A stretch of DNA of 64,000 nucleotides from Methanobacterium sp. UBA375 (GCA_002495625.1 DAGC01000011.1:23250-87249), one strand, 5' to 3'; counted from the stretch's first letter, positions 27,001 to 37,200 are shown. The notes: a model not told the origin generated them from the sequence alone. Translations and numbers: made by a program.

Positions 27001-28640
27001 TTATTGGTTAAAGATACCAGTTTTTTAATTCCAGCATCTAAAGCGTGTTCTTTACCATTTTTATCGGTGTAAGATATAACGATTGGGCTTGAAACACCTT
27101 CAAAGTAGGGGAATGTCACGGCAAATGTCCATTCGTACTGAGCTCCCAGGGGATTGGTTAAACTGTCTGGGCTGAGGAGTTGAATTCCTTTGATGACCTC
27201 CAGGTTGATTCTTTCGAGTTCATCGGTGGCACCACCTGCAGAGATGTTCGCGTAGTTTAGCGACCAGGAAAACAGCGAAGTTATGGCCGACACACCCCGG
27301 GTCATTGGACCGTTTCCGTCTTTACCTAAAACCAGTTCCTCTAAAAGGGTGCTTGCTGATGGAGTATCGGCATTTTCAAACAAATTAAACACCGCCCGTC
27401 CCTGGCGTTCATACTCTCTGATGAGTTTATCGATGGTTTCCCCACCAGGAGTGTAGCTTACGATTACTATGAAGGGGCTTTTTATTGATTTATGTTTATT
27501 GTACCATGTTTCAAACTCCTTATATATGCTGTTGCGTGTTGGAATCCATTTATTGTATTCTGCTTCCCAGTTTAAGCTACCATAAGCAGTGAATCCTGGT
27601 TTTGATTCTATCCATGTTTTTAATTGCTTCTGAGTAGGAGCTGCTGGTGTGGTTTTGGTAGGATAATCCTGGTGGTACAGTCCCCAACTGGGGGCAGACA
27701 TAGATGGACCTTTCCCGTTTTTAGTGGGGTTAGTAGTTGTCTCCCCTAATAAATAGTAGATATACTCCACCATGTGCTTTAGATTTGTTTGTGCGACTGT
27801 TCCAGAAGCTAATTTATAGTAAGAAGCTATGTAAGTGTTTTCCAGGGTATTTTCTGTGTCGCTGGTATCATGACCACCTAAGAGGTGCAATCCATCTCCA
27901 CCATAACTATCGCTATCTGTATCACAGGGATATCCGAAGGCACTGGAAATTTTATAGTTTAAATTGGCCGGGCTTTTAAGTAGCTCATCGTACCAGGTAT
28001 CCCACATACCCGAGCCAGGCATGGCCATGTTGATGTAGGCGAAGTTCACGTACTTCATGATCCAGTCTTCAGGGTTAGGGGCACCTGTAGAGCTTTGATA
28101 GATATTTACATAGATGAGTCTCCGGTTGTTCAGGTTCCGTACTTCCACACCCATCGCTCCATCCGAGCCCAGTATGGCGATATCCGGCAGGAAAGTGTGA
28201 TTTAAGACCGCCGTTGGTACGGGTGATCCGGTGGGTGTTACGCTTGTTGTGAATTTCTTGTAGGTGGAATAGCTGATTTCAACCCGGAACTTGGTGAGCG
28301 CTGATATGAAGCTGATATCATATTTTCCCTGGGAATTGGTGGTTCCAGTGGCAATGGTCGAACCATTAGCCGGGTTTTTTATGGTAATTTTAGCACCTTT
28401 AACAGGAATGGCTTTGTTAAGGTTGGTGTAGGTTCCGGAACTTGCGTTGTAGATTTCTTTCACTGTTCCTTGTATACGGGGATCAGAATCATCCTGAGCT
28501 GCACCTGAGCTGCCATTTGAATCTTTCATCTGCAGGGTGCCTGTATTGGCGTCTCCCTGTGGATCTGCTGCTGTCACTGTTCCGCACAGTATCAGTGCGA
28601 AGATAAAGGTTGTAACTAGTAAAATCGTTTGTTTTCTCAT
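24012..28640 (-). CDS. cobN: Surface-anchored CobN/ChlH-like chelatase subunit (copy 1)
   Basis: This protein of 1542 residues has an N-terminal signal peptide (MRKQTILLVTTFIFALILCGTVTAA). Next is a small carboxypeptidase-regulatory/Cna-like beta domain (about 50-150), then a full-length CobN/ChlH domain (to about 1430), a Gln/Ser/Thr/Gly-rich stalk, and one C-terminal membrane helix (PVVAIIGVILLMCLVGIGYF) with basic end. The tetrapyrrole domain should therefore face outward. The chelatase block GTHGTLEWLPG is intact (His744, Glu748). A Cys/His motif CCHHTC lies at 1405-1410. AGGAGGTG is five bases before the ATG. Known CobN/ChlH work with AAA+ partners in the cytosol, so an external one must act differently. 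The ExbB-like operon follows. Confidence 0.9.
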   Translation of the reverse strand: MRKQTILLVTTFIFALILCGTVTAADPQGDANTGTLQMKDSNGSSGAAQDDSDPRIQGTVKEIYNASSGTYTNLNKAIPVKGAKITIKNPANGSTIATGTTNSQGKYDISFISALTKFRVEISYSTYKKFTTSVTPTGSPVPTAVLNHTFLPDIAILGSDGAMGVEVRNLNNRRLIYVNIYQSSTGAPNPEDWIMKYVNFAYINMAMPGSGMWDTWYDELLKSPANLNYKISSAFGYPCDTDSDSYGGDGLHLLGGHDTSDTENTLENTYIASYYKLASGTVAQTNLKHMVEYIYYLLGETTTNPTKNGKGPSMSAPSWGLYHQDYPTKTTPAAPTQKQLKTWIESKPGFTAYGSLNWEAEYNKWIPTRNSIYKEFETWYNKHKSIKSPFIVIVSYTPGGETIDKLIREYERQGRAVFNLFENADTPSASTLLEELVLGKDGNGPMTRGVSAITSLFSWSLNYANISAGGATDELERINLEVIKGIQLLSPDSLTNPLGAQYEWTFAVTFPYFEGVSSPIVISYTDKNGKEHALDAGIKKLVSLTNKWAKLKELPNKDKKIAIILYSYPPGKAEMKASYLDVFGSVHDLLVKLKEQGYNVGTGKIPTAKELYTLVAEFANKGTWAQNLLNQYVKKNLATLKANKQLVDVTTYNKWFNQLPKALQEQVIKKWGSAVGDIMTYNGSLVIPGMMFGNVFITVQPSRGWEEVENYHDAYLPPHHQYIGFYKWLENVYGANAMIHMGTHGTLEWLPGRNVGLQEDDWPFQLANIPNINPYIVSNPGEGMVAKDRAGALIIDHMTPAMVRSGLYGDLIVIHDLVHQYENAKNVGNNQILPALEKQIKSKAKELGLPAQQKGQTFSKWLLEIHEKLHEIEDDIIPLGLHSLGKVLTGEELVEEVFTISSSMTSITDHMKAVLYPKINLGYYDMQKNPKYEDEIEAIDKRIRTYIRQIANGKDPNSLGVKNTSLLNDLKYCKEIITKIRDNQEWKNLLDALSGGFVSPGLAADPSYADVLPTGMNFYASNPEKMPTKAAWETAKKVVDQLLTNYYLKHGKFPETVSMVMWGTELLRTDAIAIAEFMYLLGVMPDWDTNGDVKPKSILIPLKDLTITINGKTIQRPRVDVFTTAVTGNEMWINLMNNAVKLAAEAPSETTKQNYVKKHFKEHPSLDRVFGLPGMVLEGTGVSDLLPNTSKWKTTAELVSVYTSRVSYAWKSTPNGVNIEQNKNTFQYLLGSADMITQNIDSTWRLLDTDDYYDWYGGMLLASRGLGGNPDDMLVDIRNKNKVVTRTTQEEMELEIQSQLLNPAYRDALLETPSGWMEYSERYKNLFAMDVTTGSVSDTMWTLAARNLLDPKFSGREDYQAFATQSMMGWVIEAARRGIWKADEALLNSLKDKYINLVNKYGVSCCHHTCANMDFNNYMIVGSSLSSAQIQQFANILEGATGISIDVQGSPGQTTDPNQGSQSTQGSTTQAAPGEASTANAVSGAGQSSDSNGQNVHEITEVSNQSSGQSNMPVVAIIGVILLMCLVGIGYFRNDIRNLIKK

Positions 28641-28673
28641 TTTTTCACCTCCTTATAATTTTTGTATTTCAAT

Positions 28674-28698
28674 AATACTTGAATAAAAATAAAGTAAA
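28674..28698. promoter_or_regulatory. Operator A, proximal copy, cobN copy 1
   Basis: AATACTT-N11-AAGTAAA, 34-58 bp before the start codon and just downstream of the TATA-like ATATAATAT (about 28702-28712). It should cover the transcription start. Confidence 0.65.
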
Positions 28699-28719
28699 GT
28701 AGATATTATATTTTTCTAT

Positions 28720-28744
28720 TTTAATTGGGAATAATTAAAGCAAA
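28720..28744. promoter_or_regulatory. Operator A, distal copy, cobN copy 1
   Basis: TTTAATT-N11-AAGCAAA, exactly 46 bp upstream of the proximal copy and just upstream of the TATA-like element. Confidence 0.5.
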
Positions 28745-28818
28745 ATTAAATTTGATGGCATGAAAAGATTAAAGCGTAGCCATCTTATAAAAACACATAT
28801 TAAGAACGGTTTTTTTTT

Positions 28819-28838
28819 AAAAAAATAAAAAAAAGGAA
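28819..28838 (-). terminator. T-rich terminator of cobN copy 2
   Basis: On the minus strand CCTTCC is followed by TTTTTTTTATTTTTTT, six bases past the stop codon. Confidence 0.5.
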
Positions 28839-28844
28839 GGTAAA

Positions 28845-31800
28845 TTATTTTTTCAAGAAGTCCATTATACTGGTTCTGAAATACCCAACACCCACGAGAC
28901 ACATTAAGAGGATTACTCCTATTATGGCTACAAGCGGCGTATTAGACTGACTAGAATTCTGTTGAGATACTTCGGATATTTCATGTGCGTTTTGGCTGTT
29001 ACTGTCTGATGCTTGTCCTGCTTCTGTAGATGCCGCCTGGACTGTACTGGCTTCACCTGGTGAAGTTGTTCCCTGGTCAGGATTCGTATTTTGTTCTCTG
29101 TCTTCAGGGTTTTCTTCACTGGGCGGAACTGATCCCTGATCAGGATTATCATTTTGCTCTCCGGTGTCACCAGGTACCTCAATGGTTTTACCAGTAATTC
29201 CTTCAAAGGCATCTGCAAATTGTTGAAGTTGTGCCTTGCTTAAGGAAGATCCCATCACCATGAACTCACTCAAGTCTATGTTAGAACAGGTATGATGACA
29301 ACAGGTTACCCCATACTTTATCACGCTCTCAATGTATTCATTGGCGAGTTGTGTTTTCACACTTTCTGATGGATTCCAGTATCCTTTCCGCATTGCTTCA
29401 ACCATTCTTGCAATCATTGACTGTTTTGCATATGGGTTGTTGGTATCAAAGAACTCTTTAATTCCTAGGTCGTATTTGTCATTGACATAAATGTCCATAA
29501 CTTCATCCCACATCCATTCAGGAACTGAATCAGGGTTCGTAACTGTCCAACCCCATAGATTTTCCACACCAGAGTTCATTATGGTTGCACCGTAATAACC
29601 CTGCTCCATCATGCCTTTTATCCATGTAGGATTGGCATTACGGGTTCTAAATTCCGTGCTTAAAAATTGATCTAAAGATTCAACTTGAGCATTGTTAGAA
29701 TCCCTCAGGTTGTTCAGGTAAACTACTGGATTCTTTCCAGATGCAGTTCTCACAGCCAGCATTAAACCTCCTAGATCTGAGAAATAACCGTCACCATAGA
29801 GCAGTCCGTAATTATTTGAACTTATACTATGAGTTACCATATCAACGCCGGCAAGGTTTCTCGTGAAGATTTCCTGGAATTCTGATCCCCATGTAGTTTG
29901 GCTGTATGCGTATCCCCATCCATTTATAAACATGTTTCCGATGTCGCTTTCATCGTCCCACTGGTTACTTTGATCGATTGATGTTGAAATACTGGGTCCA
30001 TAACCTCCAGGAGCAGCAGAAAATATTCTGGTCATTGAAAGTTCTTCTGCAGTAGTACTATCGTATCCCTGTGATATTAGCCAGTCATAAATAGCCTGGC
30101 TGTTTTCTTTAACATAATTGGGATATGCTGTGTCGTTTGCCTGAGCTGCCATTCGAATAGCTTGATCCAGTAAAGACATCTGGATTGGGAATGTATCCCT
30201 GTATATTCCTGATGCAATAATTAAAACATCAATTCTAGGTCTTCCCAGTTCTTCAGATGATATTAAGGATAGTTTGGTAGGCCGATTGTAACTGTCGTAT
30301 TCAACCTTTACCCCAAGTAGTCTCAGGATTTCAGATTCCATAACACCCATGTGTTTCATGGTTTCAGTGGCCCAGAGGAAAACAGAAACTTTTCGAGGAT
30401 ACTCCCCAGTTTCTTTTAGATATTTTTGAACCAGGTCTTCTGCCATTTGCACACCAAGATCACGGGATGTTTTAATGGGAATTTCCCTGGGATCAAAGGA
30501 ATACAGGTTTCTTCCAGATGGAAGAGCGTCTGGTTTTCTTATTGGATCTCCACCAGGTCCGGGAAGAACATATTTACCTTCAAGGGCATTTAACAAACTT
30601 GTTATTTCCTGATCACAACTTTGGACATTTTTAGCATGTACCAATGCCAGATTGAGGAAATTTGTCAGCTTAGCATCTGTTTTTCCTAAAACCGATTTTT
30701 GAGCCTGTTCAGCTGTTTTTCCATTGAGTATAACCATTGACAACAGCTTACTTGTTTGATTTTCGGTTATGGACTTATCCTTCAGATATTGCTTAAACTC
30801 AACTCCAAGCATAGAATTTACCATTGAAATCAAATAGGTACCATTTATACTTTCTCCAAGGGTATGGAGACCATAAGGCATATATTCATTTTTCAAACGG
30901 GTGAGATAGTCCCTAAGAGTTATTTTAAACTTATCAAAAGCTGCTACTGTAGTCACTTTGCTTAGATCAACACCTAAATCTTTACCAAGATTCAGTGTTT
31001 TACAATCGTCTAGGATCTTCTTTCTCTGGTTTTTCTTCACTGTTTCATCTGCGGCCTGGTCATATAACGTTAGTTCATTTTCTAAATTTGCTAAATCGCC
31101 ATATAATCCTGCTGCAATAATCGCAGGAGTAGAATAACCAATGATTAAGGCATTTGATCGTCTTTTAGCCTGAACTGCACCTGCAGCACCATCAATGGTG
31201 TACAAATATATATGAGGCATGTCCTGAATCAGGATTGCGGGCCAGTCAGTTTTCACAGAAAGTCCATTTTGTTTTCCAGGAAGATACTCGAAGCTACCGT
31301 AGGTTCCAAAGTGTATCAGTGCGTCAGCATCATAGACCTTGTTCATCCACATGTAGAAAGCTATGTACTGGTGGGTTGGTGGCACGGTGTTGTCTGTAAA
31401 TAATGCAGTTGCATTCTGGTCTTTTCCTCTCATAGGTTGCGGTGCTAGAAGTATGTTACCATATTTAATATAGGGAATAACGATGTATTTCACACCGTTC
31501 TTTTTATAGACCATAATATCGCCAGGTGGCTCTCCCCACATATCTATAACCGCTTCACGATTTGCCTGAGGTAACTGGTTGAACCACTGCATATACTGAC
31601 TTAAAGGAATTAATCCTACTTTCCCGGTATTTACCATGGTTTCTAACTCGCCAGGAGCCCATACTCCAATATTCCTTCCGTAAAGCTGCATCTGGTTACG
31701 TAGTTGGTCAACTGTAGGAATTGGTCCCGTTTTGTAACCGCTCTTTTTGAGTGCCTTTAAAAAGTTCACCAAACTTTCATAGGTGTTTAAACCACCTTCA

Positions 31801-33029
31801 TTCATCACACCTACACTATCCTTACCAGAAGTATGGTGGTAATAGATAATTGCCAGGTTTTTTGTACTGTTGCTTTCACGTCTGAGATTAATCCATGCTT
31901 TAGTCCTGCTAACTAACCAGTCGACCTGTTCAGGTATGGGAACTGTAACATAAATCTCACTATCTGGAAGTTTTACCTCTCCTGCGATTACTATAAATTC
32001 AGTAGTTCCATCCAGTTCTGGTAGGGCAATTCTGCTCCCAAGCAAGCTAGTTGGAATTCCGTCTGTGCTGTTCATCCACATTTCGGGACTGATTTGGTAC
32101 ATGCCGATAACAGCATTTATGACTGGCACATTCAAAGCATTCAGGTATTCAACACCATTTTCTAATGGTTGGAAACGGGAACTCTTTGTTGAAATTAAAA
32201 GGTCAATTGGTAGGTTAGTCTTTAATGTGGTGGTATTCATTATAATAGATAAAGAATCAGCCAGCATACCGAATTCACCTACACAATTAAAACCTTGTGC
32301 TTCCAGTTTGTGTATTAGGGAATCAACCCATGCCGTTGAGCCTTTTGTATAAGTATCACGATGGAAAATAATTCCTACTGTTGGTTTATTCGCGTTGTAC
32401 TTGTAATGTGTGCCATTAGACTTATACCACTGTAAATAATCTGTAACACTGGCAAAAGGAACTCCCGAATCTGGATGGTATATTCCAGTTACCGGTACAG
32501 TTAATGGTGGTTGAACTGTCTCATTTAATCCAAAAAATTTGATCATTATGTATTGTAATAGTCTTTTTTCATTTTCCAACCCTCCATTATCAAAATACTG
32601 CATAATGTAAGGATGTTTGGAAAGATCAACTGTACTCAATTTCTTAGAAGTATTGGTTAGTGGCGATAATACAATAATCGTCGCATTATTCTTTTTGGCA
32701 TCATTTACAGCACTTTCAACTACTGGAACATATGATTCCTGGTACAAATCAAGTATAACTAAATTTTGCTTTTTGAAATTAAGTTTTGATGGTAACTTGG
32801 TGGTTAGATAGGTGGTATAATTTACGTTAGGATATTCTTTGACCGATTCTGCCATTAATTGCTGATGGGTACCACCAGAGTAAATTGTGGTATAATTTAT
32901 TTTAATATCCTCTTTATCTTTCACCACCTTTCCAGTATTTCCAGCTGATACTGCCCCACACAAGAGCAGTGCGAAAACAATTGTCGTTAATAGTAAAATC
33001 ACTTGTTTTCTAATCTTTTTCACCTCCAT
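28845..33029 (-). CDS. cobN: Surface-anchored CobN/ChlH-like protein (copy 2), altered active-site block
   Basis: This protein of about 1394 residues has a signal peptide (VILLLTTIVFALLLCGAVSAG), a CobN/ChlH domain, a Pro/Glu/Asp/Gln-rich stalk and a C-terminal helix (LVAIIGVILLMCLVGVGYF). The chelatase block reads GTYGSFEYLPGKQ: Tyr577 replaces the usual His, while Glu581 is kept. CCHHTC starts at Cys1243. The start is uncertain: ATG 33029 has no clear ribosome site, while GGAGGTG followed six bases later by ATT (33014) sits exactly where the other copies have GGAGGTG and ATG. Two operator A copies precede it, shared with a divergent winged-helix regulator gene. The stalk is nearly identical to those of copies 3 and 4. 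Confidence 0.88.
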   Translation of the reverse strand: MEVKKIRKQVILLLTTIVFALLLCGAVSAGNTGKVVKDKEDIKINYTTIYSGGTHQQLMAESVKEYPNVNYTTYLTTKLPSKLNFKKQNLVILDLYQESYVPVVESAVNDAKKNNATIIVLSPLTNTSKKLSTVDLSKHPYIMQYFDNGGLENEKRLLQYIMIKFFGLNETVQPPLTVPVTGIYHPDSGVPFASVTDYLQWYKSNGTHYKYNANKPTVGIIFHRDTYTKGSTAWVDSLIHKLEAQGFNCVGEFGMLADSLSIIMNTTTLKTNLPIDLLISTKSSRFQPLENGVEYLNALNVPVINAVIGMYQISPEMWMNSTDGIPTSLLGSRIALPELDGTTEFIVIAGEVKLPDSEIYVTVPIPEQVDWLVSRTKAWINLRRESNSTKNLAIIYYHHTSGKDSVGVMNEGGLNTYESLVNFLKALKKSGYKTGPIPTVDQLRNQMQLYGRNIGVWAPGELETMVNTGKVGLIPLSQYMQWFNQLPQANREAVIDMWGEPPGDIMVYKKNGVKYIVIPYIKYGNILLAPQPMRGKDQNATALFTDNTVPPTHQYIAFYMWMNKVYDADALIHFGTYGSFEYLPGKQNGLSVKTDWPAILIQDMPHIYLYTIDGAAGAVQAKRRSNALIIGYSTPAIIAAGLYGDLANLENELTLYDQAADETVKKNQRKKILDDCKTLNLGKDLGVDLSKVTTVAAFDKFKITLRDYLTRLKNEYMPYGLHTLGESINGTYLISMVNSMLGVEFKQYLKDKSITENQTSKLLSMVILNGKTAEQAQKSVLGKTDAKLTNFLNLALVHAKNVQSCDQEITSLLNALEGKYVLPGPGGDPIRKPDALPSGRNLYSFDPREIPIKTSRDLGVQMAEDLVQKYLKETGEYPRKVSVFLWATETMKHMGVMESEILRLLGVKVEYDSYNRPTKLSLISSEELGRPRIDVLIIASGIYRDTFPIQMSLLDQAIRMAAQANDTAYPNYVKENSQAIYDWLISQGYDSTTAEELSMTRIFSAAPGGYGPSISTSIDQSNQWDDESDIGNMFINGWGYAYSQTTWGSEFQEIFTRNLAGVDMVTHSISSNNYGLLYGDGYFSDLGGLMLAVRTASGKNPVVYLNNLRDSNNAQVESLDQFLSTEFRTRNANPTWIKGMMEQGYYGATIMNSGVENLWGWTVTNPDSVPEWMWDEVMDIYVNDKYDLGIKEFFDTNNPYAKQSMIARMVEAMRKGYWNPSESVKTQLANEYIESVIKYGVTCCHHTCSNIDLSEFMVMGSSLSKAQLQQFADAFEGITGKTIEVPGDTGEQNDNPDQGSVPPSEENPEDREQNTNPDQGTTSPGEASTVQAASTEAGQASDSNSQNAHEISEVSQQNSSQSNTPLVAIIGVILLMCLVGVGYFRTSIMDFLKK

Positions 33030-33054
33030 TAATTTTTCCGTATACTATATCAAG

Positions 33055-33079
33055 TATACTTGAATAAAAATAAAGTAAA
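33055..33079. promoter_or_regulatory. Operator A, proximal copy, cobN copy 2
   Basis: TATACTT-N11-AAGTAAA. It overlaps the predicted transcription start of cobN copy 2; the TATA-like ATTTATAATC lies just upstream (about 33083-33092). Confidence 0.65.
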
Positions 33080-33100
33080 ATAGATTATAAATTTTTCCAT

Positions 33101-33125
33101 TTTAATTTAAAAAAATTCAAATATA
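33101..33125. promoter_or_regulatory. Operator A, degenerate distal copy, between cobN copy 2 and the regulator gene
   Basis: TTTAATT-N11-AAATATA, exactly 46 bp from the proximal copy. It also lies in the likely promoter of the plus-strand regulator gene, so autoregulation is possible. Confidence 0.45.
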
Positions 33126-33167
33126 CTTAAATGATATAAGTCCATAAAAAACATCAGGAATAAAAAA

Positions 33168-33956
33168 ATGTTGGTATTTAAAACGAAGGGGGAGATTACT
33201 CAGTTCCGGATATTGGCTGAGATAGCTGAGCGGAAATCTCATATCCATCAGAAGGATATCGCAGAAAAGTTGGAAATCACAGTTCAGGCTGTCTCGGAAA
33301 ACATTAAAAGTTTGCTGGACGAGGGATTGGTAGAGACAAGTGGGCATGGTGACTATCGGATTACCATGAAAGGAATTGATAAGGTAAAAAATGATGTTAT
33401 GAACCTTAAAAATTATACTGATGAAGTTTTGGAAATTATGAATACTTACAAATCTGTATGGCCTGCTATAGCACAGGAAAACCTAAAAAAAGGAGATGAG
33501 GTAGGGTTGCAAATGGATGAGGGAATTCTTTACGCCACAACCCGTAAAACATCAGCCTATGCAGAAGTTCTAAACACAGTTCGAAAGGGTGAAGATGTAG
33601 CATTAACCAGATTAAGGGGTATAATAGAATTAGAACCAGGAAATGTAGTGATAATTAAACTCCCCACCATGGAACAGGGAGGATCACGGGCTTGTGACCT
33701 AGACCACATTAGAAGAATATGCAAAGAGAAGGATTACAATAAGGTTGGTATAATGGGAACCGTTTCCCGGGCAGTTGTTAAGAAGTTAGGAATTAAAAGT
33801 GACTTTGAATTTGCAACACCTCAAGTTACGGTAGAGGCAGCGAAAATGGGCCTTAATGTACTGGTATTCACTGTAGGTAAAATGGCAGGCACCATAACTC
33901 GTAGACTGGATAATGAAGAGATTAAATACGTCGTTGAAGATGTCAGAAAACAATAA
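33168..33956 (+). CDS. Winged-helix transcriptional regulator with unknown C-terminal sensor domain
   Basis: This 262-residue protein has an N-terminal winged helix-turn-helix (residues about 12-75; HIHQKDIAEKLEITVQAVSENIKSLLDEGLVE, then a wing ETSGHGDYRIT). A helical linker follows, then a sensor-like alpha/beta domain (from about 100) with EQGGSRACDLDHIRRICKEK. This is an archaeal MarR/TrmB-like layout; the ligand is unknown. It is the only regulator gene inside the cobN cluster and is divergent from cobN copy 2 across a shared operator region, which makes it my first candidate for binding operator A. The ribosome site is weak (AGGA, eight bases before ATG). Confidence 0.8.
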   Translation: MLVFKTKGEITQFRILAEIAERKSHIHQKDIAEKLEITVQAVSENIKSLLDEGLVETSGHGDYRITMKGIDKVKNDVMNLKNYTDEVLEIMNTYKSVWPAIAQENLKKGDEVGLQMDEGILYATTRKTSAYAEVLNTVRKGEDVALTRLRGIIELEPGNVVIIKLPTMEQGGSRACDLDHIRRICKEKDYNKVGIMGTVSRAVVKKLGIKSDFEFATPQVTVEAAKMGLNVLVFTVGKMAGTITRRLDNEEIKYVVEDVRKQ

Positions 33957-34026
33957 TAACAAAAATTCTAATTCAAAAATTTCCAAAATTTAAATCTGTT
34001 CTATTGGATTAATGCCTAGTTCAATA

Positions 34027-34046
34027 AAAAAAATAAAAAGAGGGGA
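34027..34046 (-). terminator. T-rich terminator of cobN copy 3
   Basis: On the minus strand CCCC-TC-TTTTTATTTTTTTT follows the stop codon. Almost the same sequence ends copy 4. Confidence 0.5.
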
Positions 34047-34292
34047 AATTATTTTCTTATGCGGCTTATGATGTCGTTTCTGAAATATCCTACACCAACG
34101 AGGCATAATAAGAGGATTACTCCTATTATAGCTACGAGTGGTGTATTGGATTGGCTAGAATTCTGTTGAGATACTTCGGATATTTCATGTGTGTTTTGGC
34201 TGTTACTGTCTGATCCTTGTCCTGCTTCTGTAGATGCCGCCTGGACTGTACTGGCTTCACCTGGTGAAGTTGTTCCCTGGTCAGGATTCGTA
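34032..34292. repeat. Near-identical 260-bp repeat, copy in cobN 3 (other copy 38574-38834)
   Basis: The terminator, membrane helix and stalk coding DNA of cobN copy 3 matches 38574-38834 of copy 4 with only about ten differences. The matching part of copy 2 (about 28905-29095) is somewhat more diverged. The chelatase domains upstream are much less alike, so the identity is local. Confidence 0.75.
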
Positions 34293-37200
34293 TTTTGTTC
34301 TCTATCTTCTCCCCCTGGTACATCTGTACCTGGTGTAACTGTACCGGGGTTAGGTTCTGGTTGTTCTCCAGGGGTTCCTGGAATCTCTAAGGTTTTGCCA
34401 GTAGCTCCTTCATAGGCATCTGCATATTGCTGAAGTTGTTCCCTGCTTAAAGAAGATCCCATCACCAAAAACTGATTGAAATCAATATTGGCACAGGTAT
34501 GGTGACAGCAGGTAACTCCGTATTTAATGGTTGCTTCGATGTACTGGTCAATTATTTTAGTTAAGGTAGCAGCGTCAGGATTCCACATACCTCTCCTTAC
34601 AGCCTCTAACGCCCAAGCAGCTGTAGATGCATATGCATAAGGATTAGCCTGCATGAATTGGCTGCTTACTTTAGGGTCGAGTATGTATGTTTCTGCTATT
34701 GATTGCCAGGTCCAGTCGCTGACTGCATTAGGAGTCACAGCATTCCAGGCGAACAGGTGTCCTATTTCATGTGAGATTTCATTTGCACCGGAAAAACCTT
34801 CTTTTAACATACCTTCACTCCATTTGGGATTCAGGATTCGTGTTCGGATTTCATTGGACATGAACTGGTTAAGAGTTTCAATCTTAGGATTTCCGCGGGT
34901 GTTTGCTATATAAACACTCATATCCTTGTTTGAAAGACTTTTTGCAGCCATGCTGAGTCCCCCAAGGAACTGGAAGACATCATCGTTGTCTAAAAGTCCA
35001 TAGTTGTTGTCTCTAACCATTATAGTAGCTTCTATGTTACTTAACTGGTTTTTAAAGGCTTCAAGTCCACTGATACCATAGATACCACTTCCATAGATGT
35101 AGGACATTCTGGATAAGTAAGTGTCCACCAGATCAGACTGGTCGTCCCAGCCAGTTGTTGATGGAACCAGTTGTCCAACTCCAGTTCCGTATGCTTCTGG
35201 TGGTGGTCCGAATATTCGTGCACCAGCAAGTGTTTCTGCATCTGTAGAATTCATTCCGTTTTGTGTATATTTATTGAGGTCTTTTTGGTAGTGTTTCTTG
35301 ATGTAATTATCGCTTGTATTCTCTGATAGACCTGCAACCTGACGGAAAGCCTGATCTAGAAGGTCTATTGTGTAAGAGAATGTGTCTCTGAAAAGACCAC
35401 TTATGGTTACCAGTACATCTACACGTGGACGTCCAAGATCGGCTAATGAGGTTACTTTAACCCCTACAAAACGACCGTTTTTCAATTCGGGTTCTAAACC
35501 TAAATATCTTAAGATCATGGCTATGGTCTGTCCGTTGGTACGCATGGTTTCTGTTGACCAGAGTACCACTCCAACAGTTTCAGGGTAGTGTCCATTTTTC
35601 TTATAGAATGCTTCAAGCATATCATCGGCCATTTTCTTTCCAATTTCCCATGCAGCTGCATCTGGAACAGAACGAGGGTCAAAGGAATAGAAATTTGAAC
35701 CAGTAGGTAAAACATCCTCTCCTTTACGAATAGGATCACCACCTAAAGATGGTGATATAAATTCTCCTCGAAGTGCTGCCAGTAAATTTGCAATTTCATA
35801 GTTTTGGGAGAGTAAATTCCGTATATATTCCCTATATGCGGTGTTATCCCTATTTTTAGGATCGAAGCTGACGATTGATTCTACCATCTGATCCAGTGCA
35901 TCTCCACTTAGAGCAATTCCAAAGGTATGAAGTCCATAGGGTATCAGTGTAGAGGCCATATCCTCTAGTCCATGTTCAACAGCATGCATAATGTCATCGA
36001 ATGGTTGTGTCTTCAGATTAAGATTCAGATCATCATCCAGGTGCAGTTTAGCCACCAAGTCCAGAATTTCCCTTTTTAGAATTTCCTTTCTTTGAGAGTC
36101 CTGAGTGTTGTCGTAACTGTTTATCAGATCCTGTAAAGTTGCTAGATCTCCATAAAGTCCGGAAGCAACTATTGGGGCTGTAAGATGGTCTATGATAACT
36201 GCATACCCTCTTCTTTTAGCCTGAGTTCCTTCTCCAGTGTTGTCTATGATATAGGGATAGATGTGTGGCATGTTTCCAATTAAAATGTCTGGCCAGTCAT
36301 CTTCACCCAGTCCTACAGTTCTTCCTGGAAGCCATTCCAGGGTTCCGTGTGTTCCAAGATGTATTACAGCGTTGGCCTTCATTTTGTTCTGTAACCACAT
36401 GTAGAATGCTATGTACTGGTGTGTTGGTGGTAGTGTCGCTGAATGTGCAATTTGAGTAGGATCTTCTCCCCATCCACGCATAGGTTGAGCTCCAAGGAAT
36501 ATATTACCTAACATAATTCCTGGAATAACAATTTTACCCTGGTAAACCATTACGTTACCTGGTGCAGGACCCCATTTGGCGATAACTTTCTGTTGAAGTT
36601 CTTTTGGTAATGTGTTGAACCATTTCATGTACTCATTTAGTGGTATTGTTATAGCTCCTGCGTCTATAACCTTTTTAAGCTCTCCAGGAGCCCATGATCC
36701 CACGTTGTTTCCGACGGTTAGAAGCAGACTGACTATTTTATCTACTGAATAATTACCAGGTACATTGTACCCATCCTTCTTCAGTGCTTTGAGTATTTCA
36801 GATATGCTCTCTGGAACGTTGAGATAAGATGCACCAACTCCATCTTTCCCACCCTGGAGATTGTAATAGATTAGTGCTATTTTTTTCTCCTTATTTGGGA
36901 GGGTCTGGAGTTTTGTCCAGTTTAAAACTCTACTGGTCACTCTCTCTATTCTTTCTGGAAGTGGAGTATATCGTTGAATACTGATCCCGGTGTAAGGGTC
37001 TGTTTCTGCAGATACAACTCCTCCCAGCATAATTGGTTCTATTCTTCCTTCCATTTCTGGGAAGGCTACCTGCCAGTAAATTTCACTGGAAACCCCTGCT
37101 GAGTTCTGCTCCCAATCATCCAGATCTGAAGCATAAATTGGGGCAAATACAGGAACATTTAACTTTTTAAGTGCTTCTATACTTTGGTTTAAAAATGTGG

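Noticed and set aside
28641..28844. Cobalamin riboswitch before the surface cobN genes
   Set aside because: The upstream regions are short and AT-rich, with palindromic operators and TATA boxes; no B12-box-like conserved core is visible.
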